DNA of 38,189 nucleotides, taken from positions 1-38,189 of the forward strand of contig JAEWRW010000041.1 in NCBI GenBank assembly GCA_023398815.1, given 5' to 3'. Shown here piece after piece: positions 31,955 through 38,189 of this stretch. The DNA comes from Bacillota bacterium (GTDB taxonomy: Bacteria; Bacillota; Clostridia; Christensenellales; UMGS416). Each line of letters starts with the position of its first letter. Position 1 is the stretch's first letter. A program made the translations under genes and the position numbers. The notes under the pieces were generated by a model. That model did no database searches. It was not told where the DNA came from and worked only from the letters and a program-made list of their open reading frames with translations.

Positions 31955-32302
31955 TTAATACTGTCTGCGCAATTTCTTCTGTAGTTTGTCACATTTGAAG
32001 TACGTATTGTCTATATGACATAAAAAGACGGTCTTGTTGAGCGCTATTGCCATCCCAAACTCCGTGTGGGTTCCCCGGCCTTGAGGTGTTAGTACAATGA
32101 CGATATCGGCGTCCGATACGCCTTCAGATTCCTTTTTAGCTATGGATATTAAGATTTCCTTATTCGTTTCTTTTACAGAACCCTGTTTTGTCCAATCACT
32201 TGTCCAATCATAAGTATGCACCCATCCGGCTGCCTTCAGTTTCCCGGCAAGAACCCTTACTTGCATATAGTTTCCAAGTTTAGAAGCAATATAGAATTTC
32301 AT
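31955..32302 (-). CDS. Nucleoside 2-deoxyribosyltransferase-like protein
   Basis: 115 residues from ATG 32302-32300; weak GGTGG ribosome site. Short Rossmann-like protein: MKFYIASKLGN at the start, then VSDADIVIVLTPQGRGTHTE with FGMAIAL, where the Glu of THTEFGMA matches the nucleophilic Glu of the family. Ends in a basic LQKKLRRQY. The enzyme family exchanges or hydrolyses the base of deoxynucleosides; some members act in phage defence or nucleotide signalling, but nothing here fixes that. AT-rich, within the second cassette. Confidence 0.8.
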   Translation of the reverse strand: MKFYIASKLGNYMQVRVLAGKLKAAGWVHTYDWTSDWTKQGSVKETNKEILISIAKKESEGVSDADIVIVLTPQGRGTHTEFGMAIALNKTVFLCHIDNTYFKCDKLQKKLRRQY

Positions 32303-32335
32303 TCATGCCACCAACATTTACAGTATATAAACAAC

Positions 32336-32455
32336 TCCGAAGTTCAAAACCACCCGATTAATCCCGATTTCTATTGCCATTATAACATAGGGGCTGGGGT
32401 TTGCCGCAGCTAGCTGCATTTTGGATGTTACAATGTGATGCTTGCGTGAACAAAG
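32336..32455 (-). repeat. Cassette promoter-side repeat P2
   Basis: Homologous to P1: AAGTTCA, AATCC-GATTTCTATTGCC, CATAG, CTGGGGTT, GCC-CAGC-AGCTG, GATGCTTGCG-GAACAAA. On the minus strand it contains TGTTATAAT (TATAAT 32384-32379), an extended -10 about 75 bp before the deoxyribosyltransferase-like start. Its outer end runs into the terminator of the oxidoreductase gene. Confidence 0.75.
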
Positions 32456-32484
32456 AAAAGGTAGCAGGGCCAGGCCCCGCTACC
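32452..32484 (-). terminator. Terminator of the merR-AKR-Gfo/Idh operon
   Basis: GGTAGCAGGGCC (32460-32471) and GGCCCCGCTACC (32473-32484), one mismatch or wobble, followed on the minus strand by TTTTCTTTG. It lies about 60 bp past the oxidoreductase stop. Confidence 0.8.
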
Positions 32485-32542
32485 TACGAGAACTCATGTG
32501 ACCGCCACACTTTCGACGGTCTGGGTTTGGATTGGTGCTGGC

Positions 32543-33493
32543 TTACTTGCCCAGCAGCGCGTCGAAGACCGCCGCACAGGCGATGGTGTCAGCCAGCGGG
32601 ATGAGGGGGCTTTCGGTTTTCCCCTCCCGCACCAGCTCGCAGAAGTGCTCGATCTCGTGCACAAAGCCGTCGTCGACCTGGTGCTCGAAGGTCTCGGCCA
32701 GCGCGCCGGTGGCGTCGTAGCGCTCCACCTTCTGGGTGCGCAGGAAATCATAGATGACCACATGCCCCTGGGTGCCCCACACGGTGGCGTCGCTGCTGGC
32801 GCGGGCGATGAGCCCGCAGGCGAGGGCAGCTACCGCCCCGCTGGGGAAGCGCAGGCTGATGGCGTCGTAGTCGTCCACCCCGCTGGGGCCGATGTTCAGC
32901 ACGCCTTTGGTCTCCACCGGGTTCTCGCCCAGGATGCCGGTGGCAAACTCAATGGGGTAGACCCCGGCGTCGTAGAGGGCCCCGCCGGCCAGCGCGGGGT
33001 TGAAGAGCCGCGCCTGGGGGTCGTAGGGGGCCTGGAAGCAGAACGCTGCTTGCACCAGCTTGGGCTGGCCGATGGCGCCCTCGGCAATCCACTGCCGTGC
33101 CCGGCGGAAGGCCGGCTGGCAGCGGGTCCACATGGCTTCCATCAGCAACACCCCGCGCTCGCGGGAGAGATCTGCCAGGGCCTGGGCGTCGGCCTCGTGC
33201 AGCACCATGGGCTTCTCGCAGAGCACGGGCTTGCCGGCTTCCAGGCACTGGCGGAGGACGTCGGCGTGGAAGTTGTGGGTGAGCCCGATGTAAACGGCGT
33301 CCACCTGGGGGTCTTGGAGTAGGGCAGTGTAGCTCTGGTGGATGCGCGGGGAGCCGAACTGGGCGGCGAAGGCAGCGGCCCGCTCAGGGCTGCTGGACGC
33401 GATGGCCACCAGTTTGGCGCAGTCGGTGGTGGCCATCACCCGGGCAAAGCGCTTGGAGATGCCCCCGGGGCCGATGATGCCGAAACGAATCAC
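32543..33493 (-). CDS. Gfo/Idh/MocA-family oxidoreductase
   Basis: 316 residues. GTG 33493-33491 is preferred over TTG 33499 because AAGGAGG is 7 nt from the GTG and touches the TTG. Rossmann NAD(P) motif GIIGPGGISKRF at the N-terminus, then VYIGLTHNFHADVLRQCL, AGKPVLCEKPM (catalytic-Lys region CEKP) and GGALYDAGVYPIEFA, the usual Gfo/Idh active-site helix. Sugar or polyol dehydrogenase; substrate unknown. It is 16 bp downstream of the AKR gene and ends the operon. Confidence 0.92.
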   Translation of the reverse strand: MIRFGIIGPGGISKRFARVMATTDCAKLVAIASSSPERAAAFAAQFGSPRIHQSYTALLQDPQVDAVYIGLTHNFHADVLRQCLEAGKPVLCEKPMVLHEADAQALADLSRERGVLLMEAMWTRCQPAFRRARQWIAEGAIGQPKLVQAAFCFQAPYDPQARLFNPALAGGALYDAGVYPIEFATGILGENPVETKGVLNIGPSGVDDYDAISLRFPSGAVAALACGLIARASSDATVWGTQGHVVIYDFLRTQKVERYDATGALAETFEHQVDDGFVHEIEHFCELVREGKTESPLIPLADTIACAAVFDALLGK

Positions 33494-33509
33494 AGACAAT
33501 CCTCCTTGT

Positions 33510-34628
33510 TTACTCGAAAAGGCCGGCGGCCTTCTTTAGGGTCTCCACGATCTCAATGTGCTGGGGGCAGACACCCTCGCACGCGCCGCAGGCGATGCAA
33601 TCGCTGGCCTTGCCCTTGCCATTGGTGCTGAAGCCATAGCTGCGCTTGGCACCGGGCAGGTTGTTGTAAAGCAGATAATCGTTGTAGTTGCCCAGAATGT
33701 TGGGGATCTGGATGTTCTGGGGGCAACCATCCACACAGTAGCGGCAGGAGGTGCAGGGCACCGTCAGGATGGCCTTGAGCATTTCGTTGACGCGGTCGAC
33801 GACGGCGTACTCGTCCTTGCTCATGGGCTGGAAGTCTGCCAGCGTTGCCACGTTGTCTTCCATCTGCTCGGTGTTGGACATACCGCTGAGCACCGTGATG
33901 ACGCCCGGCAGCGACGCTGCGAACCGCATGGCCCAGCTGGCCAGCGAGGCGTTGGGGTTGGCGTCACGCAGCACCTGCTGCACCGCCGGGGACAGCACGG
34001 CCAGCGCGCCGCCCTTCACCGGCTCCATGATGATGACGGGCTTGCCGTGGCGGCGAGCCACCTCGTAGCAGGCGCGGCTCTGCACCGACGCGCTGTCCCA
34101 GTCGGCGTAGTTGATCTGCAGCTGCACAAACTCAGCCTCGGGGTGGGCGGTCAGAATCTCATCGAGCACGTCGGCCTTGTCGTGGAAGGAGAACCCGATG
34201 TGCCGGGCGATGCCCCGGTCCTTTAGGCTCTTCAGGAAGTCCCACGCGCCGAGCTCGTCCAGCACCTTGAGCCGGGGCTTATCGAGCGAGTGCAGCAGGT
34301 AGAAGTCAAAGTACCCGGCACCGCTGCGCTCCAGCTGGGTGTCCACGATCTTCTGCATATCCGCCGCTTCCTTCACCATCCAGATGGGCAGCTTGGTCGC
34401 CAGCTGGAAGGAGTCCCGCGGGTGGCGCTTGACCAACGCTTCGCGCGCGGCCACTTCGCTCATGCCGCCGTGGTACACATAGGCCGTGTCAAAGTAGGTG
34501 AACCCTTTGCTGAGAAAGTGATCCACCATGCCCTTGAGCTGTTCGAGGTCAATGTCCGCGCCGTTCATGGGCAGGCGCATCAGGCCAAAACCCAGCTTCT
34601 TGATGTCCACTCCCAGTTCTTTTCCCAT
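33510..34628 (-). CDS. Aldo/keto reductase with C-terminal 4Fe-4S domain
   Basis: 372 residues. AKR barrel (about 1-285): LGFGLMRLPM, Asp-Tyr-Lys-His type residues in TYFDTAYVYHGG, TKLP and YLLHSLDKP. The C-terminal ferredoxin-like part has two clusters, CTSCRYCVDGCP and CIACGACEGVCP. ATG 34628 follows AGGAGGG 9 nt upstream and overlaps the merR stop by one base (TAATG). Common in anaerobes; it probably reduces an aldehyde or keto compound with electrons from, or to, a ferredoxin-type partner. Confidence 0.93.
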   Translation of the reverse strand: MGKELGVDIKKLGFGLMRLPMNGADIDLEQLKGMVDHFLSKGFTYFDTAYVYHGGMSEVAAREALVKRHPRDSFQLATKLPIWMVKEAADMQKIVDTQLERSGAGYFDFYLLHSLDKPRLKVLDELGAWDFLKSLKDRGIARHIGFSFHDKADVLDEILTAHPEAEFVQLQINYADWDSASVQSRACYEVARRHGKPVIIMEPVKGGALAVLSPAVQQVLRDANPNASLASWAMRFAASLPGVITVLSGMSNTEQMEDNVATLADFQPMSKDEYAVVDRVNEMLKAILTVPCTSCRYCVDGCPQNIQIPNILGNYNDYLLYNNLPGAKRSYGFSTNGKGKASDCIACGACEGVCPQHIEIVETLKKAAGLFE

Positions 34629-35044
34629 TATCCGTTACCCTCCTGTGTATCTTGTTGCGCCGGCCCGTCGGTTGACGCCTGCGCCGCCCGGCAGGCCCGC
34701 GTATAGTGGTCGATCTTGTGGTTGATCTTCATGAGATGGCGCTCCAGCTCCTCCCGCTGGGCCAGCACCCGTGCTTTGTGGGCCGTCAGCAGCGTCAGCC
34801 GCTCCTCCATCGTTCCATCCCCCTGCCGGCAGAGGGAGAGGAAGCTCGCGATGTCGCGGATGTGCATGCCGGTGCCCTTCAGGCATTGAATGAGCTCCAG
34901 CCACTCCAGGTCGCTGTCGGTGAAGGTGCGGTAGCCCGCCGGGCCCCGCTCCACAAAGGGCAGCAGCCCCGCCCGGTCGTAGTAGCGCAGCGTGTGGGCC
35001 GTCAGACCCGTGCGGCGCGATACCTGCGAAATCGTGTAATTCAT
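34628..35044 (-). CDS. MerR-family transcriptional regulator
   Basis: 138 residues from ATG 35044-35042 (MNYTISQVSRRTGLTAHTLR), with GGAGG 8 nt upstream; the longer ORF runs past the promoter. Winged helix YYDRAGLLPFVERGPAGYRTFTDSDLEWL, then a dimerisation coiled coil (MEERLTLLTAHKARVLAQRE). No cysteine cluster for metals, so it belongs with the aldehyde/drug-responsive AdhR-NmlR-like group that often sits beside AKRs. Likely activates its own operon. Confidence 0.92.
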   Translation of the reverse strand: MNYTISQVSRRTGLTAHTLRYYDRAGLLPFVERGPAGYRTFTDSDLEWLELIQCLKGTGMHIRDIASFLSLCRQGDGTMEERLTLLTAHKARVLAQREELERHLMKINHKIDHYTRACRAAQASTDGPAQQDTQEGNG

Positions 35045-35064
35045 GGCCTGCCTCCGTTGCGACC

Positions 35065-35096
35065 AGTATACCATAAACCTTAGAGTGCGCTCAAAG
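35065..35096 (-). promoter_or_regulatory. MerR-type promoter and operator
   Basis: TATACT (35070-35065) and TTGAGC (35094-35089) on the minus strand are separated by 18 bp. The dyad CTTAGAG-TGCG-CTCAAAG (35079-35096, one mismatch) lies in the spacer and over the -35, where MerR proteins bind. It matches the CTTAGAGTGCACTCTAAG-like operators of the family. Confidence 0.7.
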
Positions 35097-35112
35097 TCAA
35101 GGCCGGGTTGTC

Positions 35113-35139
35113 TAGCGCTTTTCGTGCTGGTGCCAAGCG
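35113..35139. other. Hairpin in the merR/GHL6 divergent region
   Basis: AGCGCTT and AAGCGCT arms enclose a 13-14-nt loop. The sequence CTAGCGCTT also begins elements C and E right after stop codons. No T run follows on either strand. The remaining 35140-35210 shows no other feature. Confidence 0.3.
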
Positions 35140-35210
35140 CTACCCCCCTCGGGAATGGCATCCGCATTGCCCTCCGGCGGCCTGTCTGTACAATGGACCC
35201 GCCCACCCTA

Positions 35211-35219
35211 TGCTATACT
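35211..35219 (+). promoter_or_regulatory. Extended -10 of the GHL6-garR operon
   Basis: TGCTATACT with TATACT at 35214-35219, 25 bp before ATG 35245. No clear -35. Confidence 0.5.
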
Positions 35220-35244
35220 AAGGGGAACAAAAGGAGGGACGCCC

Positions 35245-37239
35245 ATGCATTGGTGGCAGCGCAACACCCTGCGCCTGTGGCAGAACAACATCCGCGAGAC
35301 TGACGGAAACCTGGACGTGGACCGGCTGGTGGAGAACCTGAAGAGCTTCCATGTCAACACCCTGATGCTCAACACCGGCGGCATCGTGGCCTTCTACCCC
35401 ACGGAGCTGGAGGGGCAGTATCGTTGCGCCGGGCAGACGAAGGATTTGACCGGCGAGGTGGTGGAGAAGTGCCACGCCAACGGCATCCGCTTCGTTGCGC
35501 GGTTTGACTTCAGCAAGGTCGACGACAGCGTGTGGCAGCGCCACCCCGACTGGTGTTACCGCAGCGCCGACGGCCGCAGCATCCACTACAACGGCACGGC
35601 GGCCACCTGCCCCAACGGCCATTACCAGCGCCAGGTAGCTTTGGACATTCTTTCCGAAGTCATGGATCGCTATCCCATCGATGGCGTGTTCTTCAATATG
35701 TTCGGCTACCAAAGCCGTGATTACAGCGGCAACGTCTATGGCCCCTGCCACTGCGAGGGCTGTCGCACCCGCTTCCGGGCACTCTACGGCCACGACCTGC
35801 CCACCGCCGAGAACCCCGCCGACCCCGTGTGGCAGGATTATCTGGCCTTCCAGCGCCTCACCGTGCGGGAGCTGCTGGAGGGCATCCACGACCATGTGAA
35901 GGGCCGCAACCCCGAGATTGCCATCTCCACCTACGACGAATACTGCGTGGATATCGTGCGCAAGGAATCGAACACCGAACTCACCCGGCCCCTGCCGCGC
36001 TGGGCCTACAGCGCTTCGGAGAACGTGCAGTCGCTGGAGGACAGCTGGCCCGATAAGCTCGTCAGCAACTGCTGCATCAACGCCGTGGGGCTGGATGTGC
36101 GTTTCATGGGTGTGGGGGAGCACGAGGTGACCACCCGGCTCTATGAGAACATCGCCGCCGGTTCGGGTCTCGATTTTTGCATCATCGGCGATTTCGACGA
36201 TTACCCCGACCCGGCCAACTACGACGCCGTGCGGCGGGTGTTCGGCTTCCACGCGGCCAACGAGCGGCATTTCGGCGCGCTGGAGTCGGTGGCCCAGGTG
36301 GGGCTTGTCAAGCCCGACCGCCGGGCCGGGGCGGGCCAGCGGGACGAATACCACGGGCTTTTCCGCATGCTGAAGGAGGGCCACGTGCCCTTCGACGTGC
36401 TGCACCAGGAGAACCTGCAAGCGGCCTTGCAGGGCCGGCAATACAAGGCCATCATCCTGCCCGATGTGCGCGGGCTGGACGGTGCGGCGGAGACGGCACT
36501 GCTCATCGCCCAGGCGGGTGGCACGGCGCTCCTTGCCACCGGTCGGGCGGGCACCGAGGGTGCCGACCCTGATTTTGCCCGCAAGGCCTTTGGCGTCGCC
36601 GGGCGGCAGGCGGTGGAGGGCGTGCGTTCCTCCTACCTCAGCGTGGACGACCGGGCGGTGTTCCCGTCCTTCCCCTGTGCCAAGTGGGTGTTCCTGGCCG
36701 GGGAGTTTGACGCCCTGACCGGCGAGGCGGGCACGGTGGGTCTGCTGCCCCACCAGTCCGCTGGGCTCTATGGCCCGCCGGAGCGCTGCGGCGGGCACGC
36801 GCCCACGGGGCACTTCGGCGCGCTGCACCGCCCTGGCTCCGCCAAGGGGTGGGCCATCCCCTGGGGCCCTGGGCGGCTCTACCTGCGCCAGGGGTACGCG
36901 GAGCACCGCGACATCGTGCTGGACATCCTGCGCGGCCTGCTGCCGGCCCCGGTGCTGGCAACCGACGCGCCCGCGCAGGTGGAGTTGTTCCTCCATCGGG
37001 TGGAGGACGGCTTGCTGCTGCAAGCCATCAACCTCACGGGTTTTGACGGCACGGCGTGGCATGCGCCGCTGCCGGTGGGGCCCTTCACTGTGCGGGTGGG
37101 GCTGCCGGTGGCGGCGGGCCGCACCCTCACCGATGGCAGGAATGTCACCGTCACTTCCGAGGGCAACGGCGCGGTGGTGACGATCGATCACCTTGGCCCC
37201 TACGAGGCCATTGTGCTGACCGGCGACGGACAGCGCTGA
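35245..37239 (+). CDS. Putative glycoside hydrolase (GHL6 / beta-galactosidase-trimerisation-like)
   Basis: 664 residues from ATG 35245, with AAAGGAGGG 6 nt upstream; the in-frame extension to 35155 precedes the promoter. N-terminal TIM barrel of the hypothetical-glycosidase type (VNTLMLNTGGIVAFYPTELE, GIRFVARFDFSKVDD, YPIDGVFFNMFGY, the Cys motif CHCEGCRTRFRALYG). A middle domain like the class I GAT / trimerisation domain (about 365-560: YKAIILPDVRGLDG, GGTALLATGRAG) and a small C-terminal beta domain ending YEAIVLTGDG. No signal peptide, so it is cytosolic. Substrate and catalytic residues are not certain. Co-transcribed with the following dehydrogenase. Confidence 0.8.
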   Translation: MHWWQRNTLRLWQNNIRETDGNLDVDRLVENLKSFHVNTLMLNTGGIVAFYPTELEGQYRCAGQTKDLTGEVVEKCHANGIRFVARFDFSKVDDSVWQRHPDWCYRSADGRSIHYNGTAATCPNGHYQRQVALDILSEVMDRYPIDGVFFNMFGYQSRDYSGNVYGPCHCEGCRTRFRALYGHDLPTAENPADPVWQDYLAFQRLTVRELLEGIHDHVKGRNPEIAISTYDEYCVDIVRKESNTELTRPLPRWAYSASENVQSLEDSWPDKLVSNCCINAVGLDVRFMGVGEHEVTTRLYENIAAGSGLDFCIIGDFDDYPDPANYDAVRRVFGFHAANERHFGALESVAQVGLVKPDRRAGAGQRDEYHGLFRMLKEGHVPFDVLHQENLQAALQGRQYKAIILPDVRGLDGAAETALLIAQAGGTALLATGRAGTEGADPDFARKAFGVAGRQAVEGVRSSYLSVDDRAVFPSFPCAKWVFLAGEFDALTGEAGTVGLLPHQSAGLYGPPERCGGHAPTGHFGALHRPGSAKGWAIPWGPGRLYLRQGYAEHRDIVLDILRGLLPAPVLATDAPAQVELFLHRVEDGLLLQAINLTGFDGTAWHAPLPVGPFTVRVGLPVAAGRTLTDGRNVTVTSEGNGAVVTIDHLGPYEAIVLTGDGQR

Positions 37240-37255
37240 ACGAAAGGAGGATAGC

Positions 37256-38146
37256 ATGAGCAAACGCATTGGATTCATAGGCTTGGGCATCATGGGCCGC
37301 CCCATGGCCTTCAATCTCATCAAGGCCGGGCATACGCTGACGGTCTACGACCGCAACGCAGGCAAGGTGGCGGCGCTCACTGCCGCGGGTGCGGTGGGGG
37401 CGGCATCGGTGCAGGAGGCTGCCGCCGGGCAGGACATCGTCATCACCATGCTGCAGAACTCCCCCAACGTGCGGGAGGTGGCGCTTGGCCCCGGTGGCAT
37501 AGCCGGGAGCGCTGCGCGGGGCACGGTGTTTGTGGACATGAGCTCCATTGAGCCCCAGGCCGCGCGGGAGGTGGCCGAGGGCCTTGCCGCCCACGGCATC
37601 GTCATGCTGGACGCACCGGTCAGCGGCGGCGAGCCCAAGGCCATTGACGGCACCCTTTCCATCATGGTGGGCGGCGACGCGGCTGCCTTTGAGGCCGTGC
37701 GCCCGGTGCTGCTTGCCATGGGCAGCTCGGCCGTGCGGGTGGGCGAGGTTGGCGCGGGCAACGTGGCCAAGCTTGCCAACCAGATCATCGTGGCGGCCAA
37801 CATTGCCGCCGTGGCCGAGGCGCTGACGCTGGCACGCAAGGCGGGCGTCGACCCAGCGGTCGTGGTGGAGGCCATCGCCGGGGGTCTGGCGGGCAGCACG
37901 GTGCTGGGTGCCAAGGGCCCCATGATGCTGCGGGGCGACTACAAGCCCGGCTTTCGCATGGAGCTGCACCGCAAGGACCTGGCCAACGCCCTGGCCGCCG
38001 GGCAGAGTGCCGGTTCGCCCCTGCCCCTGACCGAAGCCGTGCAGGCCATGCTCGAAGAGCTCATCGCCACCGGCCACGGCGCCGAGGACCACAGCGGTCT
38101 GGTGCAGCATTACGAGGGTTTGGCCGGGGTGACGGTGCACGGCTAG
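37256..38146 (+). CDS. Beta-hydroxyacid dehydrogenase (GarR / 3-hydroxyisobutyrate dehydrogenase family)
   Basis: 296 residues from ATG 37256, AAAGGAGG 7 nt upstream, 16 bp after the glycosidase stop. NAD(P) motif IGFIGLGIMGRPMAFNL, substrate-binding DAPVSGGEPKAIDGTLSIM, and KLANQIIVAANIAAVAEAL containing the catalytic Lys of the family (VAKLANQ). Likely tartronate-semialdehyde or similar hydroxyacid reduction; the neighbouring GHL6 gene suggests use of a sugar-acid product. Confidence 0.92.
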   Translation: MSKRIGFIGLGIMGRPMAFNLIKAGHTLTVYDRNAGKVAALTAAGAVGAASVQEAAAGQDIVITMLQNSPNVREVALGPGGIAGSAARGTVFVDMSSIEPQAAREVAEGLAAHGIVMLDAPVSGGEPKAIDGTLSIMVGGDAAAFEAVRPVLLAMGSSAVRVGEVGAGNVAKLANQIIVAANIAAVAEALTLARKAGVDPAVVVEAIAGGLAGSTVLGAKGPMMLRGDYKPGFRMELHRKDLANALAAGQSAGSPLPLTEAVQAMLEELIATGHGAEDHSGLVQHYEGLAGVTVHG

Positions 38147-38189
38147 TGCCTTCGCGGCCCCCCCCCCAGCCGCGGCGGCCGCGCTTTAT
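38147..38189 (+). terminator. GC hairpin at the right edge
   Basis: CGCGGCC (38153-38159) pairs with GGCCGCG (38177-38183), followed by CTTTAT at the window end, with a run of C at 38158-38167 in the loop. It starts TAG-TGCCTTCGCGGC, like elements C and E after their stop codons, so it may be the first hairpin of another copy. Confidence 0.45.

Noticed and set aside
30846..32455. Integron attC sites
   Set aside because: The shared flanks of the two cassettes lack the RYYYAAC/GTTRRRY core pair and attC-like long imperfect palindromes at the unit borders, each unit has its own promoter, and no integrase gene is present.
35218..37323. A 701-codon open frame on the minus strand opposite the glycosidase gene
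   Set aside because: It is the high-GC antisense shadow of the GHL6-like gene and the start of the dehydrogenase; it has no ribosome site, no recognisable domain, and a His/Arg/Gly-rich composition typical of shadows. The same holds for long minus or plus frames opposite ubiD, the SpoIID gene and lemA-DUF2207.

Overview
The window is high-GC DNA from a Gram-positive, probably endospore-forming member of the Bacillota (high-GC Clostridia, perhaps of gut origin). Support comes from near-consensus AGGAGG ribosome binding sites, TTG and GTG starts, a perfect Bacillus-type LexA (SOS) box at dinB, a SpoIID-domain wall protein, NlpC/P60, BspA-like LRR and SH3b surface proteins, a sortase, and sigma-A promoters often with an extended -10. 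No rRNA, tRNA, CRISPR array, transposase or prophage gene is visible. The species cannot be named from the sequence.

Layout. 1-2029: 3'-truncated methyl-accepting chemotaxis receptor (-). 2.2-5.1 kb: SOS-controlled dinB and a secreted NlpC/P60 hydrolase. 5.2-12 kb: GNAT, a secreted BspA-like protein (-), a 61-residue hydrophobic protein with an internal duplication, and a 1093-residue SpoIID protein with eight SH3b repeats. 12.5-17 kb (-): sugar isomerase-like gene; lemA, DUF2207 and GNAT-TPR operon. 17.1-18.8 kb (+): autoregulated padR with two DUF2812 membrane proteins. 19.2-22.4 kb (-): AraC-VOC fusion; sortase plus BTAD regulator operon. 22.6-28 kb (+): ubiD-ubiA-ubiX coupled by overlapping codons to a complete NitT/TauT-type ABC importer. 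28-30.4 kb: a GEMM-I (c-di-GMP-type) riboswitch with its own terminator in front of a coiled-coil protein, then MBL and VOC enzymes. 30.8-32.5 kb: two AT-richer single-gene cassettes with homologous promoter and terminator flanks. 32.5-38.1 kb: merR-AKR-Gfo/Idh operon (-) diverging from a GHL6-like glycosidase and a beta-hydroxyacid dehydrogenase (+).

The most unusual signals are non-coding. The long gaps after stop codons (about 4.8-5.1, 12.0-12.5, 18.8-19.1, 20.2-20.4, 28.8-29.3, 30.4-30.85 kb, and possibly the right edge) carry related multi-hairpin elements. Their loops and flanks are conserved while the stems have different but still complementary sequences, so the pairing covaries between copies inside one genome. 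The second is the pair of tandem cassettes, which share about 115 bp of promoter-side and about 115 bp of terminator-side sequence around unrelated genes. The third is the import-prenylate-decarboxylate operon, which looks like a salvage route for an aromatic quinone precursor.

All functional names are read from motifs by eye; no database search was made.
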